Source: Gemmatimonas phototrophica (lineage in GTDB: Bacteria; Gemmatimonadota; Gemmatimonadetes; Gemmatimonadales; Gemmatimonadaceae). Taken from it: a DNA stretch of 25,677 bases. Both the position numbers and the translations under genes were made by a program. Numbering within the stretch: the stretch's first letter is position 1; each line of letters opens with the position of its first letter. Under the pieces are notes generated by a model. It had not been told where the DNA came from and searched no databases. It worked only from the letters and a program-made list of their open reading frames with translations. Positions 6,189 through 14,608 of this stretch are shown one piece after another. The DNA lies in NCBI GenBank assembly GCA_945870175.1, contig CAMBRJ010000006.1, positions 1-25,677 on the forward strand, in the 5' to 3' direction.

Positions 6189-7150
6189 GCGGGCTCGAGC
6201 AGGTCGCCGACGGACACACCGCGTCCGCGCGCCAACGAGGCGGCGGTCATCCGCGGCTTGCCACTGGGCTGCACATCCATGAATCGTACGGCGCCTTCGC
6301 CGCAGCGGACCAGCAGCCCGTGGTCGTCGGCCGAGCGCACCGTACCCGGCGGGCTCGCCAGTGTGGGCCCGTCGAGATCGTCGTTCGTGCCCTCGCCCAC
6401 CACGCGCGCGCAGAACAGCTTGGTTTCCACCCCACGGAGGCTGGCGAACGCGCCTGGCCGCGGATCGAAGGCGCGCGTCACGCGTGACACATGCTCGGCC
6501 GACCAGGTAAAGTCGAGTCGCGCCATGTCCCGATCGATCTTCGAGGCATAGGTCGACTGCGCGTCGTCCTGCGCCACCGGTCGGACAATCTGCGTGTCAA
6601 TCATGGCCAACGCCTGTACAATGGCCTGCGCGCCGAGCTCGGACAGTCGATCGTGCAGTTCGCCGTACGTCTCATCGGACGCGATCGGGGTGCGCAGCAC
6701 GTGCAGCATGTCGCCCGCATCGAGCGCGGGCACCATCTGCATGATCGTGATGCCCGTTTCCGTCAGGCCTTCGAGAATGGCGGCCTGAATCGGCGCCGCC
6801 CCGCGCAGCGCCGGCAGGATGGATCCGTGAATGTTGAGCGTGCCGAGCGACGGCAGATCGATGGCCGCCTTGGGGAGGATGCACCCGTAGGCGACGACCA
6901 CCGAGATGTCGGGCGCGAGCGCCCGCATGGCGGCGAGGAATTCATCACCGCGCGGTTTCTCGGGCTGCAGCACGGGGATGCCTTCTTCGAGCGCGACGCG
7001 CTTGACCGGCGACGGGTCGAGCTGCGTGCGCGACCGACCGCGCGGCTTGTCGGGCTGCGTGACGACGCCGACCACGTCATGCCCTTCGCCAATCAGCGCG
7101 CGGAGCGGCGGAACGGCGAAATCGGGAGTGCCCCAGAAGAGAATGCGCAC
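6185..7150 (-). CDS. fmt: Methionyl-tRNA formyltransferase
   Basis: This 321-aa enzyme formylates Met-tRNAfMet using 10-formyl-tetrahydrofolate. The N-terminal formyltransferase domain shows RILFWGTPDFAVPPL, the catalytic LNIHGSILPALRGAAPIQ with N106 and H108, and the third catalytic residue in ALDAGDML (D147). The C-terminal OB-like tRNA-binding domain begins near residue 205 (KIDRDMARLDF). Family members usually have His-Ala-Ser where this has His-Gly-Ser. The start is GTG at 7150, with the family-typical N-terminus directly after it. def lies 18 bases upstream, the classic def-fmt pairing for the formyl-methionine cycle. Confidence 0.96.
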   Translation of the reverse strand: MRILFWGTPDFAVPPLRALIGEGHDVVGVVTQPDKPRGRSRTQLDPSPVKRVALEEGIPVLQPEKPRGDEFLAAMRALAPDISVVVAYGCILPKAAIDLPSLGTLNIHGSILPALRGAAPIQAAILEGLTETGITIMQMVPALDAGDMLHVLRTPIASDETYGELHDRLSELGAQAIVQALAMIDTQIVRPVAQDDAQSTYASKIDRDMARLDFTWSAEHVSRVTRAFDPRPGAFASLRGVETKLFCARVVGEGTNDDLDGPTLASPPGTVRSADDHGLLVRCGEGAVRFMDVQPSGKPRMTAASLARGRGVSVGDLLEPA

Positions 7151-7168
7151 GGGTGGGGCGGTCTCCGG

Positions 7169-7735
7169 TTATGCCTTCGTGTCAGGTGCGGTGGCGTCGC
7201 GCTCTTTCGGCAGATCGCCGACGGGGAGCACGCGCAGGAGCTTCGGGTACTTCGCCTTTTCGTACTCCCACTCGCGCATCGCGGCGCGACGCTTGAGCAG
7301 ACTGAGGCGGTCGGTGAACAGGCGGCCGTGCAGGTGATCGATTTCGTGCTGCAGGCACCGTCCCAGCAGGTCGATGCCTTCGACTTCATACCAGACGCCG
7401 TCGATGTCCTGTGCGCGCACGATGACGCGGGAGAACCGGTCGACGTCGGCGTAGACCTCGGGGATGGAGAGACAGCCTTCTTCCCCGCGCACCGACCCTT
7501 CCTTCAGGATGATCTCGGGGTTGATGACGACGAATCGCGTGTCATCCACCTCGACCACCGCCATCCGTTCGCGTCGCCCGACCTGCGGGGCCGCGAGCCC
7601 GACGCCCTTCGCCTTGTCCATCGTGTCGAACATGTCGTCAGCCAGCCGCCGCAACTCCGGCGTGAACTGCTCGACGCGTTCTGTGTCCTGACGAAGGATC
7701 GGCGAACCCAGGACGTGAATATCGAGCAACGACAC
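7169..7735 (-). CDS. def: Peptide deformylase
   Basis: This 188-aa metalloenzyme removes the formyl group from nascent proteins. All three motifs are intact: GVGLAAPQVG (44-53), EEGCLS with metal ligand C88, and QHEIDH with H130, catalytic E131 and H134. The C-terminus has a basic, charged extension (LLKRRAAMREWEYEKAKYP) after the core. The start is GTG at 7735, preceded by GAGG five bases upstream, one of the few visible Shine-Dalgarno sites here. An in-frame longer start would overlap yajC and add non-family sequence. It lies between yajC and fmt. Confidence 0.95.
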   Translation of the reverse strand: MSLLDIHVLGSPILRQDTERVEQFTPELRRLADDMFDTMDKAKGVGLAAPQVGRRERMAVVEVDDTRFVVINPEIILKEGSVRGEEGCLSIPEVYADVDRFSRVIVRAQDIDGVWYEVEGIDLLGRCLQHEIDHLHGRLFTDRLSLLKRRAAMREWEYEKAKYPKLLRVLPVGDLPKERDATAPDTKA

Positions 7736-7742
7736 GGATACC

Positions 7743-8093
7743 TCAGGCCGCCGGGGTGGAGGAGCCGACGCGCGAAATGCGGCCACGCTCGACAATCACC
7801 TTCGACTCCCCGCTCTTGATCGTGATGCGGTCTTCCATGCTTGCCGCACCATCCTTGTTGACCGGGGCGATGTGCAGGACTTCGCCCACCAGTCCGCCGG
7901 CGGTGACGATCTCGTCGCCCTTCTTGAGGGCCTGCACGAGCTCGTTGTGCACCTTCCGCTGCCGCTGCTGCGGGCGGATGAGCACGAAGTAGAAGATCGC
8001 GAAGATCGCGCCATACATGAAAATCATGGAGGCGATCTGACTGCTGCCACCCAACTGCAGGGCGGCGAAGCTGGCAAGGACGGAGAAGCTCAT
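7743..8093 (-). CDS. yajC: Preprotein translocase accessory subunit YajC
   Basis: This 116-aa protein has one membrane span (about 20-40, IASMIFMYGAIFAIFYFVLI). It is followed by the diagnostic RPQQRQRKVHNELVQALKKGDEIVTAGG and a small cytoplasmic beta-rich domain. YajC associates with SecDF at the Sec translocon; secD and secF, often next to it, are not in this window, where def-fmt follow instead. The ATG (8093-8091) overlaps the tgt stop as ATGA, and its own stop lies 7 bases before the def GTG. Confidence 0.95.
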   Translation of the reverse strand: MSFSVLASFAALQLGGSSQIASMIFMYGAIFAIFYFVLIRPQQRQRKVHNELVQALKKGDEIVTAGGLVGEVLHIAPVNKDGAASMEDRITIKSGESKVIVERGRISRVGSSTPAA

Positions 8094-9247
8094 AAAGGCG
8101 TCGATCGTGAGTGATAGCGGGCGAGCCAGTCACGGCTCCAGCCCTGGAACGTGCCGGCCTGAACAGCGGCGCGTGCGTCGCGCATCAGCGCAACGAGGAA
8201 ATGTACATTGTGGAGGCTCAGGAGGCGCAGGCCGAGGATCTCTTCCGATACGAACAAGTGGCGGATGTAGGCCTTGGAGAAGCGACCGCAGGCCGAACAG
8301 GTGCACTCGTCGTCCAGCGGCCCCGGATCGAGGCGCCAAACGGCGTTCTTGATGCTCCGCCGGCCCGTGGTCGTGAAAAAGGCGCCGGTCCGGCCCATAC
8401 GGGTGGGCGCTACGCAGTCAAACAGGTCGACGCCGCGGGCCACGCCTTCCACCAGATCCTCGGGGAAGCCAACGCCCATGAGGTATCGGGGGCGATCCGT
8501 CGGGAGTGCGTCGTTGACGACATCGAGCATGGCGTACATATCAGGCTTGGCTTCGCCCACGGAGAGGCCGCCAATACCCAGTCCGACCCAGTCGGCCGCA
8601 TTCCGGATGGCCGTGGCCGATTCCCGCCGCAAGTCGGCGTGAATGCCGCCCTGCACGATGGGAAAGAGCGCCTGGACCGGGGTCGGGGCGTCGGGGTCTT
8701 CCCGCAGCAGCCGGTCGAACTCCACCCGGCACCGCTCGAGCCAGCGGATGCTGCGCTCCATGGCCACCCGCGCCAGGCCGGCCTCGGTCTGCCCGGGGAC
8801 CACGTGATCGAACTGCATGATCACGTCGGCGCCGAGGTTCCGCTCGATCCGCATGACCGACTCGGGGGTGAACTGCTGTAGCGACCCATCCAGATGACTG
8901 CGGAACTCCACCCCCTGCTCGTTGATCGTGCGCAGTCCTTCCAGGGAGAACACCTGAAAGCCACCGGAATCGGTGAGCATCGGGCCGTCCCAGTGCATGA
9001 AGCGATGCAAGCCGCCCATGGTGCGGATCATCTCGTCGCCGGGCCGTAGGCGCAGGTGATACGCGTTGGCCAGGATCATGGTGGCGCCGAGGCGCTGCAG
9101 ATCCTCGGGGTCGAGCGACTTGACCGACGCCAGCGTGCCCACGGGCATGAACTGCGGCGTGTTCATCACGCCATGGGGCGTGGTGAACTGGCCGGCGCGG
9201 GCGAGGCCGTCGGTGGAGTCGAGTTGGAAAGAAAAAGGGGCGGTCAC
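8090..9247 (-). CDS. tgt: tRNA-guanine transglycosylase
   Basis: This 385-aa enzyme exchanges G34 of tRNAs with GUN anticodons for preQ1, the insertion step of queuosine synthesis. The general-base motif is LTDSGGFQVFS (D93). The nucleophile is in DLFDCVAPTR (D277). The zinc site is C315-x-C317-xx-C320 plus H346 in LSLHNVHF. Length is typical of bacterial Tgt. The start is GTG at 9247, since no ATG lies nearby in frame. queA lies upstream on the same strand, separated by a 188-base gap holding a palindrome. The stop overlaps the yajC start. Confidence 0.97.
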   Translation of the reverse strand: MTAPFSFQLDSTDGLARAGQFTTPHGVMNTPQFMPVGTLASVKSLDPEDLQRLGATMILANAYHLRLRPGDEMIRTMGGLHRFMHWDGPMLTDSGGFQVFSLEGLRTINEQGVEFRSHLDGSLQQFTPESVMRIERNLGADVIMQFDHVVPGQTEAGLARVAMERSIRWLERCRVEFDRLLREDPDAPTPVQALFPIVQGGIHADLRRESATAIRNAADWVGLGIGGLSVGEAKPDMYAMLDVVNDALPTDRPRYLMGVGFPEDLVEGVARGVDLFDCVAPTRMGRTGAFFTTTGRRSIKNAVWRLDPGPLDDECTCSACGRFSKAYIRHLFVSEEILGLRLLSLHNVHFLVALMRDARAAVQAGTFQGWSRDWLARYHSRSTPL

Positions 9248-9294
9248 TAAGGGGCTTCGCGGGAGGTCGGGGACGGCTGCCAGGGCGTAGAACG

Positions 9295-9410
9295 GATCAC
9301 GCAGGGAACGCGGAGATCGCAGAGAACCGCAGAGAACCGCGAAAACAATTCAAGAAAAGAGCCACTCCAAACGTGGCACCCCTCTGCGTTCTCTGCGCCT
9401 CAGCGTGATC
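9295..9410. repeat. Intergenic palindrome between queA and tgt
   Basis: Outer arms GATCACGC (9295-9302) and GCGTGATC (9403-9410) are perfectly complementary. An inner arm CGCAGAGAAC occurs twice in tandem (9318-9327, 9328-9337) and pairs with GTTCTCTGCG (9388-9397). A small central hairpin GCCAC-N7-GTGGC sits at 9361-9377. The sequence is unlike the other palindrome family in this window. It occupies the only sizeable gap between queA and tgt, so it could attenuate or separate their expression. Confidence 0.75.
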
Positions 9411-9434
9411 AGTTCCGAAGCGGCTGGTCTAAAC

Positions 9435-10505
9435 CTACAGGATGCACATCGCGTCGCCGTACGAATAGAACCGATAGTTTTCGGCCACGGCCGTCCGGTA
9501 CGCCTGCATCGTGAGGTCGTAGCCGGCGAACGCGGCGACCAGCATGATGAGCGTGGACTTCGGGAAGTGAAAGTTCGTGACCAGCCGGTCCATGCCGCGG
9601 ATCGCGATGGGCGGACGGAGGAAGATCTTGGTCTCGCCCTGATACGTCCGAACGATGCCGTGCGGATCGGTGGCCGTCTCGAGCGTGCGCACCGTGGTCG
9701 TACCGATCGCCCACACGTGGTTGCCGCGCGCCCGCACCGCGTTCAGCTGTTGCGCGGTGTCGTCCGTGAGCTCGCACCACTCCTCGTGCATCACGTGCTG
9801 CGACGGATCTTCGTCGCTGACGGGGCGGAAGGTGCCGGCACCGACGTGCAGGAGCACATTGGCCGTTTCGACGCCGCGCGCCCGCAACGTGTCGAGGAGT
9901 GCCGGCGTGAAATGCAGACCGGCCGTGGGAGCGGCGACCGAGCCCACCGTGTCGGCGTACACCGTCTGGTAGCGGGCGCTGTCGCCCGATTCGTCGGCGC
10001 GTTCGATATAGGGCGGCAGCGGCACATGTCCGTACTTCTCGATCGTGCCGGACACGTCGCCATTCGTATGCAGGCGCACGATGCGCGTGTGACGGGGCGT
10101 CGTGTCCACGATCTCGACCCGGAAGTCGGGGGCAATCGTGACCACGCGGCCCGGGCGCAGTTTGCCGCCTGGGTGGATCATCGCTTCGTAGTGGTCCGCG
10201 TTGATCGGGCGGAGCAAGAGAATCTCCGCCGGACCGCCGCTTTCGCGATGCCCCAGCAGTCGCGCGCGGAACACCTTGGTGGTGTTCACCACGATCGCGT
10301 CGCCGGCCGGAATCAATTCGGCGATGTCGCGGAACGTGCGATGTGCGATGCTGCCGTCGCGCCGGTCGACCACGAGCAAACGGCTCGCATCGCGCGGCTC
10401 GACGGGACGCTGCGCGATGCGCTCCTCGGGGAGCTCGTAGTCATAGTCGGACGTGCGGCTGCCCTTCTGGGGCAGCGCGTCGACGGAGGCAGGCATTGCG
10501 GTCAT
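9435..10505 (-). CDS. queA: S-adenosylmethionine:tRNA ribosyltransferase-isomerase QueA
   Basis: This 356-aa enzyme uses the ribosyl moiety of SAM to convert preQ1-tRNA to epoxyqueuosine-tRNA, the step after Tgt. Conserved blocks include DYDYELPEERIAQRP, VNTTKVFRARLLG, EILLLRP, GHVPLPPYI, RYQTVYA, GSVAAPTAGLHFT, LHVGAGTFRPV, HEEWCEL, AIGTTTVRTLE and TNFHFPKSTLIMLV, and the terminus YSYGDAMCIL. The ATG at 10505 was chosen; another in-frame ATG lies three codons later (10496), and a TTG at 10523 is less likely. It follows the GWxTD gene by 62 bases. Confidence 0.96.
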   Translation of the reverse strand: MTAMPASVDALPQKGSRTSDYDYELPEERIAQRPVEPRDASRLLVVDRRDGSIAHRTFRDIAELIPAGDAIVVNTTKVFRARLLGHRESGGPAEILLLRPINADHYEAMIHPGGKLRPGRVVTIAPDFRVEIVDTTPRHTRIVRLHTNGDVSGTIEKYGHVPLPPYIERADESGDSARYQTVYADTVGSVAAPTAGLHFTPALLDTLRARGVETANVLLHVGAGTFRPVSDEDPSQHVMHEEWCELTDDTAQQLNAVRARGNHVWAIGTTTVRTLETATDPHGIVRTYQGETKIFLRPPIAIRGMDRLVTNFHFPKSTLIMLVAAFAGYDLTMQAYRTAVAENYRFYSYGDAMCIL

Positions 10506-10567
10506 GGAAGCGCAGAAAGACAACTGAATCGGCGCCGCAGCGCAACAGTCCGGACTGTTTTGGTGCG

Positions 10568-12835
10568 TCAGCGTATCCTGAATGCCGTGTTACGAGCCGT
10601 TTTCTTCTGATTCGCGAGGTCCGTCACTTCGACCCGCAAACGGTAGCCGCCAGACGGCGCCTGCGTCATGTCGAGCGAGAGGTACTCCACCAGCACGGGG
10701 AGCGCGCTGCCCTGACGGTCGAACGAGATCGTGAAGCGATCGCGGAACTGCTGGGCGCGACCCACGGCGCGTCCGAGATTGTCGAGGACGCGCACGGCGA
10801 AGCCCGCCGCGCCCATCCGGTTTTCACGTTCCACCGTGATCGCCACGCGGTACGTCGTCATGCCGTTCTTTGGCACGAGATCGTACATCTCCCAGAGCAA
10901 CCCGAGCGCACTGCCGCGCGCGACGCTCCCGGCATTCGGTGTGATCGCGACGTCACTCCAGCGAGACGGCATCGTGACACCGCGCCGCAGCTCCGGCTTG
11001 TTGCCGAACAGCACGTCACTCATGCCGAAGCCGACGTTCGTGGTCGGGTCGAGGCGCGACATCGCGCGCGCGCCGCGCTTGCTGTCGGCCTGCAGCGCTT
11101 CGACGCGCACCACATTGATCCCCGGCCCTACCCGTCGTGTCCACGCCCGGTCGAGCGGCGCGTTGGCGCTGTCTCGTGCGAACGTCAGTTGGTCGGACTC
11201 CAGACCGCGAACTTTTACGAACTGATCGAAGATGCGCAGATCGATGTCGACGGGGACCCGATCGAGCGGAGTGGCACGCACCAGCGAGTCGATCGGCACG
11301 CTGGCCGCGATCACGGCGTCGCTGGAATCGGCGCCGGACCGGAAACGGACGATGCGCATCGGGATGGTGTCCAGCAATCGCGTGGCGGGCACGTTGGCAA
11401 ACGACACCGGAATCGCGTCGCGCAGCGTCTCGACGTAATTGCGGTCGAACCGCGACACGCGTCCCGTGGCGAAGCCGGGCTGCAGATCGAAGAAGAAGGT
11501 GAGCGCGCTGTTGTAGTCCCACACCAGCGTGACGCCGCCGTCGGAGTACGTGTTGCCGTCGGTCGTGCCTCCGGGAATCGTCATTTCGAAATCCGGCGGG
11601 CCGTATCGCACATACACGTCGCCGCGGTCGGTATCGGCGCCGCGCAGAGCCATTTCATCGATCGTCCAGCGGAAATCGGCGAACACGACGCGGGCGAGAA
11701 ACTCGAGCCGGAACTCATTTTCCTGTGTGAGCGCGAGCGGATCGCTCATCATCCAGAACATGGATTCCAGCCCGTCGCGCTGCGACGACGGCAGCTTGAG
11801 CCAGCTCGCCGAGTCGCTGATCTGTCCCTGCAGCGCCTTGGGCGCCCGTGGGCGCAGAATGCGCGACAGGTTCTTGAGACGATTTGCTTCCGTCTCGTCC
11901 AGCAGCACGAAGGCGCTGTCAAAGGCCCGCGTGGCACCTTTCTCGTTGGCGAGACGATGATACGCGAGACCAAGCGCCAGCTGCGCCTGAAAGTCGAGCG
12001 GAAACTGGCGTGCGCGCAGGGCCGCCACGGTGGCCAGATTCGGCCACTGCTTGCGTTCCGCATACGCCATGTAGAGGTGGCGGCTATAACGGAGATTGCT
12101 GGAGTCGGCTCCGACGGCACGCGAGAACATGGCAAGCGCCGCGGCATGATCGTTGTCACCGGTGGGCGGCTCGATTTTGCTGGCGATCGAGTTCACGTAG
12201 TCGCGCGCGTTGTTGCGATTCCAGTTGCTGTTGATCCCCAGCTGCACTTTCGACACGCCGCTCGTCAGTCCGCGGTTCGCCAGTGCATCATAGCTGCGCC
12301 ACGCGGCCATGCCGGCCATGTCCGCGGCCTCGGCGAGCAACAGCTTTTCCCCCGAGCGCTCAGCCGCCGACAAGCCATCGCGCGCCTGCCCACTCGACGC
12401 GAATCGCATGGTGGACACCCCCGACTGGATGTTGAAGCGACTCAGACTCAGCCAGTAGCGCGCGCTGTCGGGCGCGAGCTGCGTGGCGAGACGCAGCGCG
12501 GTATCGGCGGCGATCAACAGGCGGATCTTCTTCTGATCCTTCATGAAGCTCGGCGCGCGCGCGCTGCGCGCCTGGTTCCACTGCAACAGGCCAAGCTGGT
12601 GCCACGCCGCGGCGTCACGCCGGTCGCGTCGCACTGCGGAGTCGAGCAGCGCTACGGCGCGCGCCGTATCGCCCTGCGCCGCGATGGAGTCCGCGATCTG
12701 CGCGGCAGAGACCCGCGGCGTTGGTGGCGACGCCATCGGTTGCGCCACGAGCGCGCGCATCGCGAGGGACGCGGACAGAAGCAATACGCCCACATGCCGG
12801 GTGGCTCGCACGAAGCGATCGGACCGTGGCGTCAT
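10568..12835 (-). CDS. Secreted GWxTD-domain protein with N-terminal TPR-like region
   Basis: This 755-aa protein has a cleavable-looking signal peptide (basic TPRSDRFVRATR, then VGVLLLSASLAMRALVA, likely cleaved near A31). TPR-like helical repeats follow, with the first around residues 38-75 (GDTARAVALLDSAV, AAAWHQLGLLQW). The GWxTD region sits near residue 395-415: RGADTDRGDVYVRYGPPD, followed by WDYNSALTFFFDLQPGF. The signature tryptophan is replaced, reading GADTD. The C-terminal third is beta-rich, with a final domain ending YRLRVEVTDLANQKKT. The function of the family is unknown; it is frequent in Acidobacteriota and Gemmatimonadota. The ATG lies 10 bases after the ruvB stop, an unusual place for a secreted protein. 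Family call moderately sure; function unknown. Confidence 0.8.
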   Translation of the reverse strand: MTPRSDRFVRATRHVGVLLLSASLAMRALVAQPMASPPTPRVSAAQIADSIAAQGDTARAVALLDSAVRRDRRDAAAWHQLGLLQWNQARSARAPSFMKDQKKIRLLIAADTALRLATQLAPDSARYWLSLSRFNIQSGVSTMRFASSGQARDGLSAAERSGEKLLLAEAADMAGMAAWRSYDALANRGLTSGVSKVQLGINSNWNRNNARDYVNSIASKIEPPTGDNDHAAALAMFSRAVGADSSNLRYSRHLYMAYAERKQWPNLATVAALRARQFPLDFQAQLALGLAYHRLANEKGATRAFDSAFVLLDETEANRLKNLSRILRPRAPKALQGQISDSASWLKLPSSQRDGLESMFWMMSDPLALTQENEFRLEFLARVVFADFRWTIDEMALRGADTDRGDVYVRYGPPDFEMTIPGGTTDGNTYSDGGVTLVWDYNSALTFFFDLQPGFATGRVSRFDRNYVETLRDAIPVSFANVPATRLLDTIPMRIVRFRSGADSSDAVIAASVPIDSLVRATPLDRVPVDIDLRIFDQFVKVRGLESDQLTFARDSANAPLDRAWTRRVGPGINVVRVEALQADSKRGARAMSRLDPTTNVGFGMSDVLFGNKPELRRGVTMPSRWSDVAITPNAGSVARGSALGLLWEMYDLVPKNGMTTYRVAITVERENRMGAAGFAVRVLDNLGRAVGRAQQFRDRFTISFDRQGSALPVLVEYLSLDMTQAPSGGYRLRVEVTDLANQKKTARNTAFRIR

Positions 12836-12845
12836 GGCGACGAGC

Positions 12846-13874
12846 TTAAAACAGGGTGGGTTGTTCGAAGGCGCCAATAGGAGGAACGTAGCCAAGGTGG
12901 CGATAGGCATGGGCGGTGGCAACGCGTCCGCGTGGTGTCCGCTGCAGAAATCCATGCTGCACCAGGAACGGCTCGTATACCTCTTCAATCGTCCCCGGAT
13001 CCTCGCCGATGGCCGCCGCGATCGTACTGAGCCCAACCGGTCCCCCGTCAAACTTCTCACTGATGGACTTGAGCAAACGGGCATCCATGTCGTCGAGTCC
13101 GAAATGGTCGACATTGTTCAACTCGAGCGCGGCCTGCGCGACCTCGAGCGTGATGCGTCCGTCGGCACACACCTGCGCGTAATCGCGTACGCGGCGCAGC
13201 AGACGGTTCGCCACCCGCGGCGTGCCCCGCGAACGCTTGGCGATTTCATGCGCTCCACGCGGATCCATCTCCACCTTCAGGACTTCGCCGGTGCGACGGA
13301 CGATCACTTCGAGCTCGTGCACTGGATAGAAGCCCAGCTGCTGCACGATGCCGAAGCGCGCGCGGAGCGGGGCGGTGAGCATGCCGAGCCGCGTCGTGGC
13401 ACCCACCAGCGTGAACTTCTCGATGTTCATCGTGACGGTCTGTGCCTTGGGACCGTCGGACAGTCGGATGTCGATCCGGTAGTCCTCCATCGCCGGATAG
13501 AGAAACTCCTCGATGATCGGCCGCATGCGGTGGATTTCATCGATGAAGAGCACATCGCCCTCACGCAGATTGGTGAGGGGGCCGACCAGATCGGCCGGCT
13601 TTTCGAGGGCGGGCCCCGAAGTGGTGGTGAGATTCACCCCGAGTTCGCGGGCCATCAGGTCGGCGAGGGTGGTCTTGCCCAACCCCGGCGGGCCGAAAAA
13701 GAGCGTATGGTCGAGCGGCTCCTTCCGCGCGCGGGCGGCGGCGATCGCGATCCCGAGACTGTCCTTGACCTTCTGCTGGCCGATGAATTCGACCAGGCGT
13801 TGGGGACGGAGGGACAGCTCGACGACGCTCTCGTCGGCCAAGGCTTCCGGCGTGGTGATTTCGGCGCGGCTCAT
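12846..13874 (-). CDS. ruvB: Holliday junction branch migration ATPase RuvB
   Basis: This 342-aa AAA+ motor drives branch migration with RuvA. Motifs are LRPQRLVEFIGQ, Walker A GPPGLGKTT (61-69), Walker B LFIDEIHRM (109-117), sensor LVGATTR and arginine-finger region TAPLRARFG. The C-terminal winged-helix segment contains RGTPRVANRLLRRVRDYAQV and GPVGLSTIAAAIGED. The ATG at 13874 matches the family N-terminus; the in-frame upstream extension is rejected. A TATATT hexamer ends 7 bases before the ATG, so the mRNA may be leaderless. ruvA and ruvC are on the same strand but 4.8 kb upstream, separated by a plus-strand insert. Confidence 0.97.
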   Translation of the reverse strand: MSRAEITTPEALADESVVELSLRPQRLVEFIGQQKVKDSLGIAIAAARARKEPLDHTLFFGPPGLGKTTLADLMARELGVNLTTTSGPALEKPADLVGPLTNLREGDVLFIDEIHRMRPIIEEFLYPAMEDYRIDIRLSDGPKAQTVTMNIEKFTLVGATTRLGMLTAPLRARFGIVQQLGFYPVHELEVIVRRTGEVLKVEMDPRGAHEIAKRSRGTPRVANRLLRRVRDYAQVCADGRITLEVAQAALELNNVDHFGLDDMDARLLKSISEKFDGGPVGLSTIAAAIGEDPGTIEEVYEPFLVQHGFLQRTPRGRVATAHAYRHLGYVPPIGAFEQPTLF

Positions 13875-13881
13875 GCGGGGG

Positions 13882-13906
13882 AATATACCGTGCCGACTTG
13901 GCACGG
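13882..13906 (-). promoter_or_regulatory. Candidate ruvB promoter with adjacent perfect inverted repeat
   Basis: On the minus strand TATATT (13887-13882) sits 7 bases before the ruvB ATG. Directly upstream is a perfect 7-bp inverted repeat with a 5-base spacer, CCGTGCC-N5-GGCACGG (13888-13906), occupying the place of a -35/-10 spacer. With no Shine-Dalgarno site, transcription would start at or next to the ATG. The palindrome could bind a regulator. No family can be assigned. Confidence 0.4.
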
Positions 13907-14000
13907 GCCGACGCGGGTGGGGTACTGTTGGGGACGGCTTCGCTCGATCAGCTTTGGCCGCCGTCACTGTTCCCGCTACAGCGTTCCCGCCCGGATTGCG

Positions 14001-14006
14001 TAAATT
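14001..14006 (+). promoter_or_regulatory. Weak -10-like site before the DUF3299 operon
   Basis: TAAATT lies 62 bases before the DUF3299 ATG in the 195-base divergent gap with ruvB. No good -35 box is visible 16-18 bases upstream. An AGGA Shine-Dalgarno-like site precedes the ATG at about 7 bases. This is tentative. Confidence 0.25.
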
Positions 14007-14068
14007 TCCGGGAGTGACCCGCGACGCCGTCGCGTGGGCTCCCGTTCGTCCTGCTCCCAGGATTCGCC

Positions 14069-14608
14069 ATGTCCCGCCGTTCGCCTGTGCTCTCGCTGGC
14101 CGGAATCTCCGTCGTGCTCTGTGCCACGACGGCGTTCACCACGCCGGCTCGCCCCGTGCGCTCCACGCCGCCCGCCCGCGTCGCGGTCGCCCCGGCCGTC
14201 GCCAAAACGCCGCCGGCTCCGAAGGCGCTGGTCGAAGACGCCGTGAACATCGACTGGCGCGTGCTGGCCGGCCTCGACTACACCAACGGCAAGTCCACGG
14301 ACACCCTCAAAAAGCTCGAGGGCAAGCTGGTCCGGATTCCGGGCTTCGTGGTGCCGCTCGATGACTTCCAGGAAGAGGGGGCCGAGTTCCTGCTGGTGCC
14401 GTACTACGGCGCCTGTGTGCACACGCCGCCGCCGCCGCCGAATCAGATCGTGATGGTGGAGATGGGTGGCAAGAAGGCGATCAAGCTCAACTTGTTCGAC
14501 GCCGTCTGGATGTCGGGACGCCTCAAGATTGCCTCCGTCGAAAGCCCGTACGGCACCGTGGGCTCCCAGCTGGAAGGACTCAAGGTCGAGCCCTACTCGT
14601 CGAAATGA
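14069..14608 (+). CDS. DUF3299-domain exported protein
   Basis: This 179-aa protein has a signal-peptide-like N-terminus (SRRSP then VLSLAGISVVLCATTAF) and a Pro/Ala-rich linker (about 24-54). The conserved domain has the features I associate with DUF3299: IPGFVVPLDDF (90-100), FLLVPYYGACVHTPPPPPNQ (107-126) and a C-terminal MSGRLKI. The Cys116-x-His118 pair in this block could bind a metal or haem, but this is untested. Such proteins often neighbour an ABC ATPase and a FtsX-like permease, as here. The stop overlaps the ATPase ATG (ATGA). AGGA upstream supports the start. It is likely a periplasmic partner of the transporter. Confidence 0.8.
   Translation: MSRRSPVLSLAGISVVLCATTAFTTPARPVRSTPPARVAVAPAVAKTPPAPKALVEDAVNIDWRVLAGLDYTNGKSTDTLKKLEGKLVRIPGFVVPLDDFQEEGAEFLLVPYYGACVHTPPPPPNQIVMVEMGGKKAIKLNLFDAVWMSGRLKIASVESPYGTVGSQLEGLKVEPYSSK

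Noticed and set aside
6127..6219. Longer rsmB start giving an RDILRDILRDIL N-terminus
   Set aside because: The extra residues come from the 12-bp tandem repeat and the fmt 3' end; family-like sequence begins at the ATG at 6126.
9248..9434. preQ1 riboswitch before tgt
   Set aside because: No recognisable preQ1 aptamer core; the structure is a long palindrome of CGCAGAGAAC words instead.
10343..12880. 845-codon plus-strand ORF opposite queA and the GWxTD gene
   Set aside because: It is antisense to two well-supported genes, Arg/His-rich and without domain signatures; long antisense frames are common in GC-rich DNA.
13967..13981. LexA-like CTGT-N7-ACAG between ruvB and the DUF3299 gene
   Set aside because: The spacer is 7 rather than the 8 bases of the E. 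coli box, and it lies about 90 bases from ruvB, beyond its likely promoter.
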